A stretch of DNA of 64,000 bases from an uncultured Flavobacteriales bacterium (GCA_913051865.1 CAJXHE010000001.1:17320-81319); one strand, 5' to 3'; shown: positions 29,307-42,800, counted from the first letter of the stretch. Notes: generated by a model from the sequence alone, not told the origin. Translations and numbers: made by a program.

Positions 29307-31436
29307 TTAATCTAAGTTGAATAGCGCTGGGTCAATCTCAGGATTAACTACAACAGAACCAATACGAACTGCCATTGTTTGCGTTCCCGCAATGGTTACA
29401 ATCTCCATGGGAAATTTAAACCCATCACCAAGGTCGATGTAGTTATTAAATTTTGTTGTGACAGACATGGGGCCATCATCACCCCGTGAGATTGATTTTG
29501 TGAAAGCGAGTGTTTTCATGCTGAAATCAAAATAGCATGTCATGTTTATCGCATCATTGCCTTCTTCAGCGCCACAACAAGTGAATTGAATCACATGGTA
29601 CTTGCTCCCATTCATTTCTTCTACACCTATAAGTTCAGTGTTTATACCATTTTCATCTGCGTGAAGAAGGAATAGGGGGTCAAGTTCTTCCCATTGAGCG
29701 CTGAGTAGTTCGTTGTCGGTTGTCGCAATTCGAGGTCCCATTTGGGAAGAATACCCTCCTTTGTCAGTTACAACGTTTGTAATCACTTCTTGGCCACTCA
29801 TTGCGAATGTCGTTCGTGCCCCTCTTTTATTCTTTTTATAGGCTGCTGTATGCGTGAAGCTTAATGTCATGCCACCACCCATTTCCATAGATCCAGTGCG
29901 AAGTATACCACTTAACTTAGAAATGGCTTTAACCCCTCCTATAGCGTTGTAGTGTTCCTTGATGACAGATTCAGCCGTGACCCCGTTCTGAGCTGGAGAG
30001 AGTTCAATGAGCGGTTTGCCGTATGCGTCAAAAAACGCTACAATTCCATCGGACGCAAACTTGGTGAGTGATTCGGCGATACTTTTATTTCCAACACACG
30101 TGATATGTAACTGATCGGGTCGGAGGTGGTTTTTTGCAACCCGCTGAACATCTTCTATTGTCACCGCGTTGAGTTTTTCTAAATAGGTGAGGTAATAATC
30201 CGCTGGCAGATTGTACCGTTGAATATTCAGTGCAAATCTTGCTGCAGTATTTGGGTTTTCAAGTGAACGCGCAAAACTCCCTGTCATATAATTCTTGGTG
30301 ACCACAAAAGAAGCACTGTCAACGGGTTCGGTCGTCATGCGACGAATCTCATAAAGAAACTCAACAATGGCACTGTCAGTTACTTCATTTCGCACATCTG
30401 CGTATGCTGTGAAAGAGCCCAACAATGGGTCAGTAGAAATGTATGACCTTGCACCATAAGTGAAGGCTTTGTCCTCACGTAAATTCTGCATCAACCTGCC
30501 AGAAAAAGCACCTCCACCAAGTATACTATTCATCACAGAAACTGCAATAGCATCTTTGCTCCCTGGAGGTATTGTTACTGTGTGGGTAAGCTTTAAGACA
30601 CTTTGGACGGCACCGTCCAAAGGTGAGAAACAAACCTTATTCCCTTGTGGGCGAGATGGCGTCTCCCATCTTTTGTATGGAATGTTATCGCTTCTTTTCC
30701 AATCACCGAAAAATGAATTTGCTTTTCCAAATGCTGTATTCGCATCGATGTCACCAACGACGACGAGGAAGGCGATGTTAGGGTGAAAGTAGGTGCTGTG
30801 AAAATCCACGAAATCTTCTCTCGCTAAAGTGTTGATGCTTTCAGGAGTTGTGACTTCGCCGTAGGGATGGATGTCGCCATAGTTAAGTGATCGCGTTAGA
30901 ATATCTGATATTTCATTAGGTGAGCTTTCTGCAGCAACAAGTCCAGAAAGCGCTTGCGTTCGCAAGCGTTCCAATTCATTCTCTGGAAACGATGGCTCGA
31001 AAAGAATCTCTGACATCAATGTCAGGATTTCATTTGTATGCTTTGTAAGTCCAGATCCACGCATGCCTTTCGGACTGGCACTTATCGACGCTCCGAGAAA
31101 GTCAATGGCTTCGTCGAGTTCTGCCTTTGATTTATTCTTTGTGCCAGAACGCATCATTTCACCAAACAAGTCCAGCATTCCAACTTTGTTTCCCTCGAAA
31201 ATGGGTGCATACTCGAACGACAATGTCCAACTAATTTTGGGCTGTTTGTGGTTTTCTACAACAATTAGTTTCAAACCATTATCTAGGGTCAAAATCTTAG
31301 ACTCTCCAAGTTCTATGAGCGGAGCAGGTCCAGGCTCAGGCGCTTGAGATCTGTCTACTTGAGAATAAAAGCAAGTATGTGATAGCGAGGCTGTAGCAAA
31401 TAGAATTGCGAGGGATATGTTATGGAAGATTTTCAT
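29307..31436 (-). CDS. M16-family peptidase homologue lacking the zinc motif, with an extra C-terminal beta-rich (LolA-like?) domain
   Basis: LDNGLKLIVVENHKQPKISWTLSFEY fold; HxxEH position reads LFGEMM; about 220 aa C-terminal extension. Confidence 0.83.
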   Translation of the reverse strand: MKIFHNISLAILFATASLSHTCFYSQVDRSQAPEPGPAPLIELGESKILTLDNGLKLIVVENHKQPKISWTLSFEYAPIFEGNKVGMLDLFGEMMRSGTKNKSKAELDEAIDFLGASISASPKGMRGSGLTKHTNEILTLMSEILFEPSFPENELERLRTQALSGLVAAESSPNEISDILTRSLNYGDIHPYGEVTTPESINTLAREDFVDFHSTYFHPNIAFLVVVGDIDANTAFGKANSFFGDWKRSDNIPYKRWETPSRPQGNKVCFSPLDGAVQSVLKLTHTVTIPPGSKDAIAVSVMNSILGGGAFSGRLMQNLREDKAFTYGARSYISTDPLLGSFTAYADVRNEVTDSAIVEFLYEIRRMTTEPVDSASFVVTKNYMTGSFARSLENPNTAARFALNIQRYNLPADYYLTYLEKLNAVTIEDVQRVAKNHLRPDQLHITCVGNKSIAESLTKFASDGIVAFFDAYGKPLIELSPAQNGVTAESVIKEHYNAIGGVKAISKLSGILRTGSMEMGGGMTLSFTHTAAYKKNKRGARTTFAMSGQEVITNVVTDKGGYSSQMGPRIATTDNELLSAQWEELDPLFLLHADENGINTELIGVEEMNGSKYHVIQFTCCGAEEGNDAINMTCYFDFSMKTLAFTKSISRGDDGPMSVTTKFNNYIDLGDGFKFPMEIVTIAGTQTMAVRIGSVVVNPEIDPALFNLD

Positions 31437-32764
31437 TATTTTTCTTCTTCTTCTTGGTATAGGAAATAGAGTGTTGCACGCGTATTCTCGTCGTAATACT
31501 TCTTCGCAACACGTTGTATGTCGTCAGCTGTTATGGCCAGGTATCGATCGATCTCTGTATTGATCAGGTTCGCATCTCCAAAATAGGTGTGGTAGTTCGC
31601 GAGTTCTTCTGCAATACCTGCCATAGTTGAATTGCCTGACACAAATTGTGTTTCAATTTGATTTTTAAGTTTCTGCAGTTCTCTATCTGTAATATATTGC
31701 GTTTTCATCTTTTCAATCTCTTCATTCATAGCAGTTTCAACCTCAGAGGGTTCAACGCCCATGTTGACCATGGCAAAAGCAAAAGTTACCCCTGGATCTT
31801 CAAGTCCGAAACTGAAAGCTCCGCAGTAAAGCGCCAATTGTTTCTCATCGACAATAGACTTGTTGAGGCGACTAGAAGCACCTCCACTTAAGACTTGATT
31901 GAGCATGTCAACGGCGTAGTAGTCAGGTGTGCCCTGAGCTGGAATGGGGTAGGCCTGAATGACAACGGGAAGACGGTCTTTTCCATAGACGATGCTTCTG
32001 CGCTCTTCAGTTCTCTTAGGCTCGACTTCAGTGGGGCGAGGAATTGCCTTTGTCCCTTTTGGAATGTCTTGAAAGTACTTTTCAACCATGCGTTTTGCGC
32101 TTTCGAGATCGATGTCGCCTGCAATACTTAATGTGGCGTTATTTGGTACATAGAACGTGTCATAGAAATCCATGAAATCAGCATGTGTTGATGCATCAAG
32201 ATGTTCCATTGATCCTATGGGAGTCCACTGATATGGATGCACATCGTAACATGCGTCCATGGTTTCAGCGATCATGCTTCCATAAGGAGCGTTATCAACC
32301 CTTTGGCGTTTTTCTTCTTTCACAACTTCATTTTGTGTGTCGATGCCAATCTGTTGAATCTTTGCGTGAAGCATTCTTTCAGATTCTAGCCACAAGCCCA
32401 ATTCGAGTTGGTTTGAGGGGAGAAGTTCATAGTAAAAAGTTCGGTCTTGTGATGTATTTGCGTTAAGTACCCCACCTGCATTTTCCACATAATGGTCAAA
32501 TTCACCTCTTTCTATATTTTCACTGCCTTCGAAAAGGAGGTGCTCAAAGAAGTGAGCCATTCCTGTCCTGTTGGGGCTCTCGTTCTTTGATCCCACATGA
32601 TACATGACGGTGACAGCAACAATAGGTGTGGAGTGATCTTCGTGAAGAATCACATGCAAACCATTTTTTAGATCGAATTCTGTAAAATCTATATTGGTTG
32701 TGCTTTGGCCGTAAGCGCTTAAGAGTATAGACCAAACGAAGGTGCTACAAAGTAAATATTTCAT
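31436..32764 (-). CDS. M16-family zinc peptidase (catalytic subunit)
   Basis: MYHVGSKNESPNRTGMAHFFEHLLFEGSENI with HxxEH; signal peptide at MKYLLCSTFVWSILLSAYGQ, start trimmed from the longer ORF. Confidence 0.92.
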   Translation of the reverse strand: MKYLLCSTFVWSILLSAYGQSTTNIDFTEFDLKNGLHVILHEDHSTPIVAVTVMYHVGSKNESPNRTGMAHFFEHLLFEGSENIERGEFDHYVENAGGVLNANTSQDRTFYYELLPSNQLELGLWLESERMLHAKIQQIGIDTQNEVVKEEKRQRVDNAPYGSMIAETMDACYDVHPYQWTPIGSMEHLDASTHADFMDFYDTFYVPNNATLSIAGDIDLESAKRMVEKYFQDIPKGTKAIPRPTEVEPKRTEERRSIVYGKDRLPVVIQAYPIPAQGTPDYYAVDMLNQVLSGGASSRLNKSIVDEKQLALYCGAFSFGLEDPGVTFAFAMVNMGVEPSEVETAMNEEIEKMKTQYITDRELQKLKNQIETQFVSGNSTMAGIAEELANYHTYFGDANLINTEIDRYLAITADDIQRVAKKYYDENTRATLYFLYQEEEEK

Positions 32765-32824
32765 ATCAATAACTGATGAATAATAGAAGACGAAGTTAAC
32801 GCGAACGGGGTTTATCTTGCCGGT

Positions 32825-34363
32825 ATGAAAGCGGATAATTTTATGCTCGATTCTGAGTGGTGGACACTGGATGATGTTTTTAATCGACTCTCTAATTTTC
32901 AGACAGGGGAATTCATTTCTGATATGGACACAGATGTGATTGCCAGGGTGGAGAAATGCCATGGTTATTTGGCAGCTAGAATTGCCGCCAAAGGAGAGGT
33001 TATTTATGGTGTCAATACAGGTTTTGGCGCTCTTGCACACACGAAAATTGCGCCAGACAAGTTGTCTGAATTGCAGGATAATATTCTGATTTCTCACGCC
33101 TGTGGGGTGGGTGACCCTGTTCCAGATGTAATCGTTCGTGCAATGCTTCTATTGAAGGCAAAGTCACTTAGCCAGGGTCATTCAGCAGTTAAGCCAGAGA
33201 CAATATTTCGTCTCTTAGATATGTTGGAAAACAATGTGACTCCTGTCGTTCCCTCTCAAGGTTCGCTCGGTGCCTCTGGTGATCTTGCACCGCTGTCACA
33301 TCTTGCAATCCCTATGATTGGTGAAGGGCAAGTTCGCATAGGCGGCGCAGAACCTGTCCACGCTTTAGAAGCCTTAAAAAGCTTTGGCTGGGACAAACTT
33401 CAACTCGATCCGAAAGAAGGTCTGGCATTAATTAATGGCACACAGCTAATGCTTGGCTATGGTGTGATTTCTATGCTTAGAATTGAAAGATTGTTAGAAT
33501 GGGCAGATGCAATCGGTGCGTGGTCTTTGGAGGCCTGGAGTGGATTGCCTTCGCCGTTCGATCACGATGTTCATCGAATTAGACACCAAGAGGGCGCCAT
33601 CGCAGTGGCAGAATCTGTGCGGAAGTGGTTAGAAGGTTCAGAAAAAATGTCCACGCCCAAGGATCATGTTCAAGATCCTTATTCATTTAGATGTATTCCT
33701 CAAGTTCATGGTGCTTCTAGAGATGTCATTTCTGCAGCTCGAAAACTATTCGAGAATGAAGTCAATGCTGTAACAGACAACCCATTGGTTTTTCCAGATG
33801 AAGACAAAGTCGTTTCGGGTGGAAATTTTCATGGGCAGCCACTCGCGTTAACCTTAGATCATCTCACCTTAGCGATTCACGAACTCGCATCTATTTCAGA
33901 GCGACGGACTTTTAAACTGATGAGTGGAACACGGCACCTCCCGGCATTTCTGGCTAAGGATCCTGGGTTGCATTCAGGCTACATGATCGCACAGTACACG
34001 GCAGCCAGTTTGGTGTCCCTGAACAAGCAACTTACGACGCCAAGTTCAGCTGATAATGCAGACAGTTCTAACGGGCAAGAAGACCATGTAAGTATGGGCG
34101 CAAATGCCGCTCTTAAGCTTTGGAAAGTCATTGACAATGCGGAGCAAGTTCTTGCAATAGAAGCACTATGTGCTGCTCAGGCATCTGACTTGGGAGGGGT
34201 GGCTGGACTAGGGCAAATGTCACCTAAGCTGATGAAGCTTCAAGAGTCACTTAGAGAAACAGTGCCTTTTCTTTCTCACGATGCATATATGGCGCCAATC
34301 TTAGGTGATGCGCTAAGCTGGATTAAAAACAACTTACCTGAAGACATAGATAAATGCCATTAA
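32825..34363 (+). CDS. hutH: Histidine ammonia-lyase
   Basis: YGVNTGFGALAHTKI, SQGSLGASGDLAPLSHLAIPMIGEG (ASG MIO motif), GNFHGQPLALTLDHL. Confidence 0.96.
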   Translation: MKADNFMLDSEWWTLDDVFNRLSNFQTGEFISDMDTDVIARVEKCHGYLAARIAAKGEVIYGVNTGFGALAHTKIAPDKLSELQDNILISHACGVGDPVPDVIVRAMLLLKAKSLSQGHSAVKPETIFRLLDMLENNVTPVVPSQGSLGASGDLAPLSHLAIPMIGEGQVRIGGAEPVHALEALKSFGWDKLQLDPKEGLALINGTQLMLGYGVISMLRIERLLEWADAIGAWSLEAWSGLPSPFDHDVHRIRHQEGAIAVAESVRKWLEGSEKMSTPKDHVQDPYSFRCIPQVHGASRDVISAARKLFENEVNAVTDNPLVFPDEDKVVSGGNFHGQPLALTLDHLTLAIHELASISERRTFKLMSGTRHLPAFLAKDPGLHSGYMIAQYTAASLVSLNKQLTTPSSADNADSSNGQEDHVSMGANAALKLWKVIDNAEQVLAIEALCAAQASDLGGVAGLGQMSPKLMKLQESLRETVPFLSHDAYMAPILGDALSWIKNNLPEDIDKCH

Positions 34364-35124
34364 TAGAAGATTTAGAGCGCTCCGGGTCTTGGCTTTTTCG
34401 TTGGCGTAGTTTTTTACCAGTTGTCGTTGTTCCCGCTGCTTTATATGTGTCATATATCGATGACAACAACCCCGCGTTTAATGACCCCCGATGGCTCGCT
34501 CTTTGTTTGGGAGTGGGTTTTTTAGGACAAATTATTCGCGCATTTACGATTGCCTATGTGCCCAAAGGAACATCCGGACGCAACACCACAGAAGGGCAGG
34601 TTGCGATGACCTTGAACTCTACGGGCATGTATGGTTACATTCGACACCCACTTTATACAGGGAATTTCTTTATGTGGCTCGGAATCCTCATGCTCACTGG
34701 GAATTGGATTTTCACGACAGCGATCTCAGTTGCATTTTGGATTTATTACACCCTCATTGCAATGGCTGAAGAGCGGTTTTTGAGACAAAAATTCGGGGAC
34801 ACTTACCTGGATTGGGCTTCTGGAATCCCAGCCTTCTTTCCCCGCACTTTTCGATGGAAGAGTCCTGGTGTCTTTTTCTCATTCAGAAATGTGCTTAAAC
34901 GAGAATACAACGGCGCTTTCGCCATGGTGATTTCTTATGTAGCTGTAAGTACGATGCACTCTTTTAGAGAAGGAATGCTTTCTGGTTTGTCATGGGAGGA
35001 TTCAATACTTCCAACGCCTCTCATGCAGTCTCTTTTGACCACGAGTGCCATTGCATTTCTGGTGCTCAGATTTTTAAAAAAGAGAACAAAGGTTCTCGAT
35101 GTGGAAGGACGAGAATATACCTAA
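34354..35124 (+). CDS. Isoprenylcysteine carboxylmethyltransferase/PEMT-like membrane methyltransferase
   Basis: YGYIRHPLYTGNFFMWLGILMLTGNW and EERFLRQKFGDTYLDW; overlaps hutH by 10 bp. Confidence 0.78.
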   Translation: MPLIEDLERSGSWLFRWRSFLPVVVVPAALYVSYIDDNNPAFNDPRWLALCLGVGFLGQIIRAFTIAYVPKGTSGRNTTEGQVAMTLNSTGMYGYIRHPLYTGNFFMWLGILMLTGNWIFTTAISVAFWIYYTLIAMAEERFLRQKFGDTYLDWASGIPAFFPRTFRWKSPGVFFSFRNVLKREYNGAFAMVISYVAVSTMHSFREGMLSGLSWEDSILPTPLMQSLLTTSAIAFLVLRFLKKRTKVLDVEGREYT

Positions 35125-35151
35125 AACGCTAACACCGAATGTGCTTAGTTC

Positions 35152-35964
35152 CTAAGTCACGGAAGCCTTGCGCATAATTCTACGTAACAGATTTGGAAAA
35201 AAGCGACTTATGTAAACGGCCAAGATTTCTGTCCTCCCTATTAAGATTTGTGCTTTGCGTTTTTCGACGCCTTTCACCAGTTTCCTTGCGCATTCCAAGG
35301 GTGTCATTCCCGCGCCTGTTTTTGCATCCATTGTCCCTTGCTTAGTGCCGTCTCCCACCACAGCATTTAATGAGATATCGGTGGCGATAAACCCTGGGCA
35401 CACCATGGTTATTCCTATGCCATCTTCATGGTGTTCAGCCCTCAGAGCTTCAAAAAAGCCATGTAACGCATGTTTTGCTCCACAATAGCCAGAACGCAAC
35501 GGTGATGAGAATAAGCCCATCAAACTTGTTACCACGACAAATTGCCCGGATTTCTTTGAGACAAAGTGGGGGAGTAGCTCCTTCGTCAATGCGACAGTTC
35601 CGAAATAATCGATTTCCATCACACGTCGATCGACCTCCAATGACGTTTCCGCAGCCAAAGAGCGTTGACTTATTCCACCGCAGTGAACGACAATATCAAC
35701 AGTGCCCACTCGATCTAATACGTCCTTTACAAGGTCAGGAAATGAGTTTGAATCATTCAAATCCAAAGGGGCAATGTCAAATGTCAATTCTCGGTTGAGA
35801 TCTAGTTTTTTGGAAATATCTTTTGCGACAGTCCTTAAAGCATCCTCTCTTCTAGAGGATAAGATGACCTTTGCGCCCTTTCCAGCATATATCTCTGCGC
35901 AAGCACGACCTATGCCGCTACTTGCCCCAGTAATCCAAACAGTACCCGGCCCATTGCTTTTCAT
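35152..35964 (-). CDS. Short-chain dehydrogenase/reductase
   Basis: VWITGASSGIGRACAEIYAGKGAKVILSSRR, YCGAKHALHGF. Confidence 0.92.
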   Translation of the reverse strand: MKSNGPGTVWITGASSGIGRACAEIYAGKGAKVILSSRREDALRTVAKDISKKLDLNRELTFDIAPLDLNDSNSFPDLVKDVLDRVGTVDIVVHCGGISQRSLAAETSLEVDRRVMEIDYFGTVALTKELLPHFVSKKSGQFVVVTSLMGLFSSPLRSGYCGAKHALHGFFEALRAEHHEDGIGITMVCPGFIATDISLNAVVGDGTKQGTMDAKTGAGMTPLECARKLVKGVEKRKAQILIGRTEILAVYISRFFPNLLRRIMRKASVT

Positions 35965-35974
35965 TTACGATGCG

Positions 35975-38005
<2,031 letters not shown>

Positions 38006-38142
38006 TTAAGCGAACAGAAGCAATATATAACCACTGAAAACAGTCAGTTTTACACGTAAAATCGAGGTTATACACAAGCGGAAACTTTAACGGTGATATC
38101 CGCAGTTAAAAGTCTTAAAGATTGTCTCAGTAATTAGACCAG

Positions 38143-39888
38143 TTAGAATGCGTAGCTCGCCCCGAAAAGTGCCTGGAATCTTTGTACAGGGTAGCCTATC
38201 CAATTCCTGTAACTTGAATTCGTGACGTTACTGCAACGTAACCATACAGCTGTTCTAGAGTTGTATCTGTATTCCACTCCGATGTTGGCATCAATGTATG
38301 AAGGCAACTTGACAGCATACGAATTGATGTCACCATTTTGCTGTATAGGCTCTGCATCCGCGTTAGGTAAGACTTGTGTTATAGCAGAACGAGAGCCAAT
38401 AATTTCAAAAGCGCAATCCACTTTGAATTTCTCAAGGAATCCATAACTCGCTTCAATACTCCATTTTGATGAAGGAAGATTCCATGCATTTTCAAGTCCA
38501 TTTTCATCGTACTTAAATAGAGTTCCAGCCAAACGTAGGTCTAAGTTGTCAATTAAATCTAATGTTATGTGACCGCCAATTTTCGTGACGGTAAGGGTAT
38601 CGTAGAAGGTTGAAAAGCGCGTTCCATTGTCCAACAACGTGTCGTTGACAAAGTACATGTAGTCTTCATAATGAGCGGATGATCCGAACACTTGAAAGCT
38701 TAACGCTTCGGTGATGGTGCCGCGCATCCCAATTTCTATATCCCTTGAAATGCTCGTGGTCCGAAATTCTGAATCCAGAGAAGAGTAGTAAAAGGGGTTG
38801 TCACGGACCACAGTTTCAAGACGATTTTGGTCAAGTCTGCCATCAAGACTGATGTAGGGGACAAAAACATCACGTAAGACACGCAATGATGCTTCTACTT
38901 TGGGGTAGAAATGAAACCTTGATCCATCACCATTGCGACTTTGCTTGTCGGCATCAATCCATAACCCAGCGCCCACACGAACCGTAAGAGGCCCTCTGTA
39001 ACTAGTCACCATAGGTGTTAAATTTGCAATTGCAGCATCTGTTTTCACTGTGTCTGGATTATTTGTTCCAATCACCAAGCGATCAATGTTCATATAGCCG
39101 GCTAGTGAGAAATGTTCTTTGCCTACAAATTTTCCCGCAACAAAAGAACCTTCGTAGTTGTTTTCTACAGTAGACTGCAGATTGCGCATTTGAAACCATC
39201 TCAGGGCGATTTCGTGATTCAGATCAGTGCTGTCCCGATGGTGGCTCTTAAAGGCCAAATCTGCACCCAACGTAATATAGCGCTCATATGATCCAAGGTC
39301 ATTCACGGGACGAATTGAGTCATTTTGTGCATTGCCATAAAAAACAATATTATTTCTCGACAAATCAGCTGAAAAATCGACACGTTCTTTGCCGATAAAG
39401 CGACTTATCCAAACGCCACCTTTGCTGTCTTTAAATCGTTCGTCAACCATCCCCAGTGGAGCATTAGTTGCGAAATGAGATCCATTAAACCCCCAAGTTC
39501 CTTCGCGTGATCTTAAATCAGTAAAACTGATGTCGATGAGGGGCGTGTTGTTTAATCCATATCCTGCACGTGCATATCCTCTGTAAAGTCGAGAAAGTGG
39601 TGCGTCTACGCGGAGTCTGATAGGCTCTATCATGGACCACGCAGGAGATACGTTCATTCGCTTTGCAAGCAGACGATACGAGAAGTCTCTATTGCTATTA
39701 TCGAGTTTACGAAGCTCAGGCCAGCTCTGTAATTTTAAAGCATCCTTCACGACCATTTCTCGCTCGCCGACAAATGTTACATCCATCTTGAGAGAGTCTG
39801 TACTCGTATTCTCCGAAGAGTTTTCCTGTGCAAACACGTTCGAACTTAACACGACAAGAGATAAAAAGGGGATAGAGAAATGATTCAT
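38143..39888 (-). CDS. TonB-dependent-receptor-like outer membrane beta-barrel protein without an evident plug domain
   Basis: Signal peptide; long beta-barrel pattern; C-terminal FGASYAF. Confidence 0.75.
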   Translation of the reverse strand: MNHFSIPFLSLVVLSSNVFAQENSSENTSTDSLKMDVTFVGEREMVVKDALKLQSWPELRKLDNSNRDFSYRLLAKRMNVSPAWSMIEPIRLRVDAPLSRLYRGYARAGYGLNNTPLIDISFTDLRSREGTWGFNGSHFATNAPLGMVDERFKDSKGGVWISRFIGKERVDFSADLSRNNIVFYGNAQNDSIRPVNDLGSYERYITLGADLAFKSHHRDSTDLNHEIALRWFQMRNLQSTVENNYEGSFVAGKFVGKEHFSLAGYMNIDRLVIGTNNPDTVKTDAAIANLTPMVTSYRGPLTVRVGAGLWIDADKQSRNGDGSRFHFYPKVEASLRVLRDVFVPYISLDGRLDQNRLETVVRDNPFYYSSLDSEFRTTSISRDIEIGMRGTITEALSFQVFGSSAHYEDYMYFVNDTLLDNGTRFSTFYDTLTVTKIGGHITLDLIDNLDLRLAGTLFKYDENGLENAWNLPSSKWSIEASYGFLEKFKVDCAFEIIGSRSAITQVLPNADAEPIQQNGDINSYAVKLPSYIDANIGVEYRYNSRTAVWLRCSNVTNSSYRNWIGYPVQRFQALFGASYAF

Positions 39889-42800
39889 TATTTATCGTTT
39901 ACTTCGTTTTGTGTTCCAGTCTCAATTAAGTCTGTGCCATTCAGATCGCTGCCTTCCATCGACTCTATATCCATCATTAAATCACTGCATGCATTCTGTA
40001 CCCATTCAACATCAACATTTTCCATGATACTCTCTGCTGTAGCTCTGGCTTGAAAAAGATCGTTCAAGCCGATGTAGGTTCGCACCAGAAGAAGGAATCC
40101 TTTAAACTTCCATTCATCATATGCGGAGAAATCACTGACGAGGGTGAAGATATTTGATTCAGCACTTTCGTAATCCCCCAAATTGTATTTGATTTTCGAA
40201 ATCATAAATTGTGACTCAGCCCCTGCATTTCCTCCAAATTTTACGGTGGATTCAAAACAATTTAATGCCTCGTCGTATTCTTCAGCGTCGAAGTGAATCC
40301 TACCAAGCCAAATCAGTGCTGTTCTCTTGATTGATTCAGGTGTGCCTGGGTCTGAGTAAACATCTGTAGCGAATGCAAAAGCTTGTTCGGGTTGATCTAA
40401 TAGATAGTAACAACGCATTTGCCCAATCGATGACTCGAGCATGTTTGACTGAATGCTAGAAATATCTGCTAAGAGTCGGTAGTGGGTTAGTGCACGTGGG
40501 TAATCCCCCTCGTTCCATGCTAGCGTAGCGGCAGCGAGTGCTGCTGCTTCTGTAAAGTCTCCCGGAGGCAATGCTAAGACTGCTTCATAAGACAACAATG
40601 CGCCATTTTTATCGCCCGCATTGTTCAGGCAGGCAGCAAGGTAGTACTGAGCCTCATCGAGGTGGTTTCCATTCTCGTATTGCCTTAAATACTCTTCCAA
40701 TCTAGGGAGGGCTTGCGTGTATTTCTCCTCTAATGCTAACGACACAGCCGCATCAAATAGTCGGCTTTCGATTTCTTTTCCGGACAATCCTACGGCAGCA
40801 GGAAGATTGTCAAGGAGTCCACGATCTATAAGGAGTGGCTCCACAATGTTGTATGCGTCTGCTGCGATGGGGTCGTTTCCGTAAGTGGTACGGATTCTGT
40901 CCCATGTTTCTAGAACGTCATCTGGTCGGTTTTGTTTGATCCCTATCAGACATAAGTCAACGAGCGCTTCCTTTGTGCGTGGATTGCGTGGATGTGCGGA
41001 TAGGAGGACATCTAATCGACGACGCGCGTCTTCAAGTTCATCGCGCTCGATTTGGGTTCGCGCACTTTCATATAAGGCATCTACAACGAATCTCGATTTC
41101 GGGAAATCTAAGAGGAGTTTGTCCAGGCCTGAAATTTGTTCTAAGAGTGCTTCAGGTGCTTCAGTCAAGCTCATTGACATCGCTCTTTGGTAAAGGATGT
41201 AGTCAACATTCCCTTTGTTCTCGGTTGTTCTGTCTAAACATCTGTCGTAGTAGTTAACCGCGCGATCAAATTCTTTTTTTGCGTAAAAACAATCTGCAGT
41301 TCTTAATTCCGCATCGTGTATTCTTTTAGGTGCATCTTCTGGATGAGCTTCCAGATATGAACGGAACGCAGAAAGCGCGTCGGAATATTTCTTTCTTTTA
41401 AAGAGCGCGTATCCTCTTGCGTAATCAGCTGCAGGATAATATGTGCTTAAATATCCACCCGGGGCCCTCGAGAACTTTGAATAAGAACCTGTAGCGTTCA
41501 CATAGTCACGTAAAGAAAAATGACATTCGCCTTCCCAATAATGTGACTCTGCAGCGAGTTGAGCATCTATGGGGTATGTTCGGACTTTATCGAAATACAC
41601 CAATGCTTGCTTGTACTTGCCGCCTTGATATAGTTCAACCCCTCGGTTATATGCAAGGAGTTGATACGATTCACGTACCGTAAGATCTTTGTCTTTGATT
41701 TGTTCTAAGGCGTTAAGACCTTTTTCATAATCTCTGCTCGTGAGATATACATCTAAAAGAAATCGATAAGCTTCATCACGTCGCACAGAATTAGGGTATT
41801 GATCCAGATATTTCTGAAAAGCCACAATGGCATCATCAAAAGGGTTGTAAGAAAGCTCGAACGCAAGCTTTGCATAACTGAATAACGCATCCTCCATGAT
41901 CTCAATGTCGAAGTCTTTAGCTGCTGCTCTTCCGAATGCGCTTCTCGCTTTGCCTTTTTGACCGAGTTGAATATAACAATCCGCCATGTGGTAAGTTGCG
42001 TTTTGCCCCAGTTTGTCGTCTTCTCGCGCTGTTATCGCTAGGACGTCCAATGCGTCACTCCACGCCCCAATGCGATAGCGTGTATAGCCTACTTCATATG
42101 CGAATTCAGCCTTGCGACCTTGACCACGGGTTCCTTCCCACGCTTGTTCAAGGAATGGCGAAGCGGACTCGAAATCTTGATCCTTATAAAAGGCGTCTCC
42201 AACAAGCCGAGATATTTCAGTTCTTTCTTCCATGTCTAGTCCCGCGGACTCTTTGAGGAGGGGAGGTCCGTATGCTTTAAGTCTTGAAAATTGTTCAGTT
42301 GCGTGGAGCGTTTGGGCGATGTAGGTAGGAACAACATCAATGAAGTCTGGATGGGTAGATATCGCTTCAAATCCCTCAAGTGCCACCTGTGGATTCCCTT
42401 TCAAGTATGCGATGTGGCTGAAGTAATATGTTGAAGGCGCCAGATACGCACCCTCTTCTTTCATGACTTCGAATAAATCATAACGTGCAGCTTCAAAATC
42501 TTCTTCCTCAAATAAGCTGTGTCCTCTTTTAAACCTCAATTCTCGTTGTTGATCTTTTTGCAATCGTCTTAAATCTACTTCGTTGAAAGCTGCTGCGGCC
42601 TTTTTAAAATGTCTGCGTTTATAATGATGGTCTGCAATTTCCCACAATGCTTTCTGCACGTAGGGGCTCTCTGGATAAGCTGTGATAAAGGCATCGATTC
42701 GATATTCAGCGTCTCGGTTGTAAAGGTTCAATCCACACAATGCCTCGAAGTAAGCTGCTTTCACATACCGCTCAGACTTGTCATCTTCTTCAAACTCCAT

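Noticed and set aside
32765-33097. 110-aa N-terminal extension of the first M16 peptidase ORF
   Set aside because: A clear signal peptide starts at MKYLLCSTF (32764), and the extension is antisense to hutH.
35138-35158. GTGCTTAG-TTC-CTAAG(T)CAC hairpin at a convergent junction
   Set aside because: Short stem with a bulge and no T tract; too weak to call a terminator.
38068-38076. TTATACACA near gyrB as evidence for oriC
   Set aside because: Only one convincing DnaA-box-like site and no dnaA or typical box cluster in the window. A single 9-mer is not enough to call an origin.
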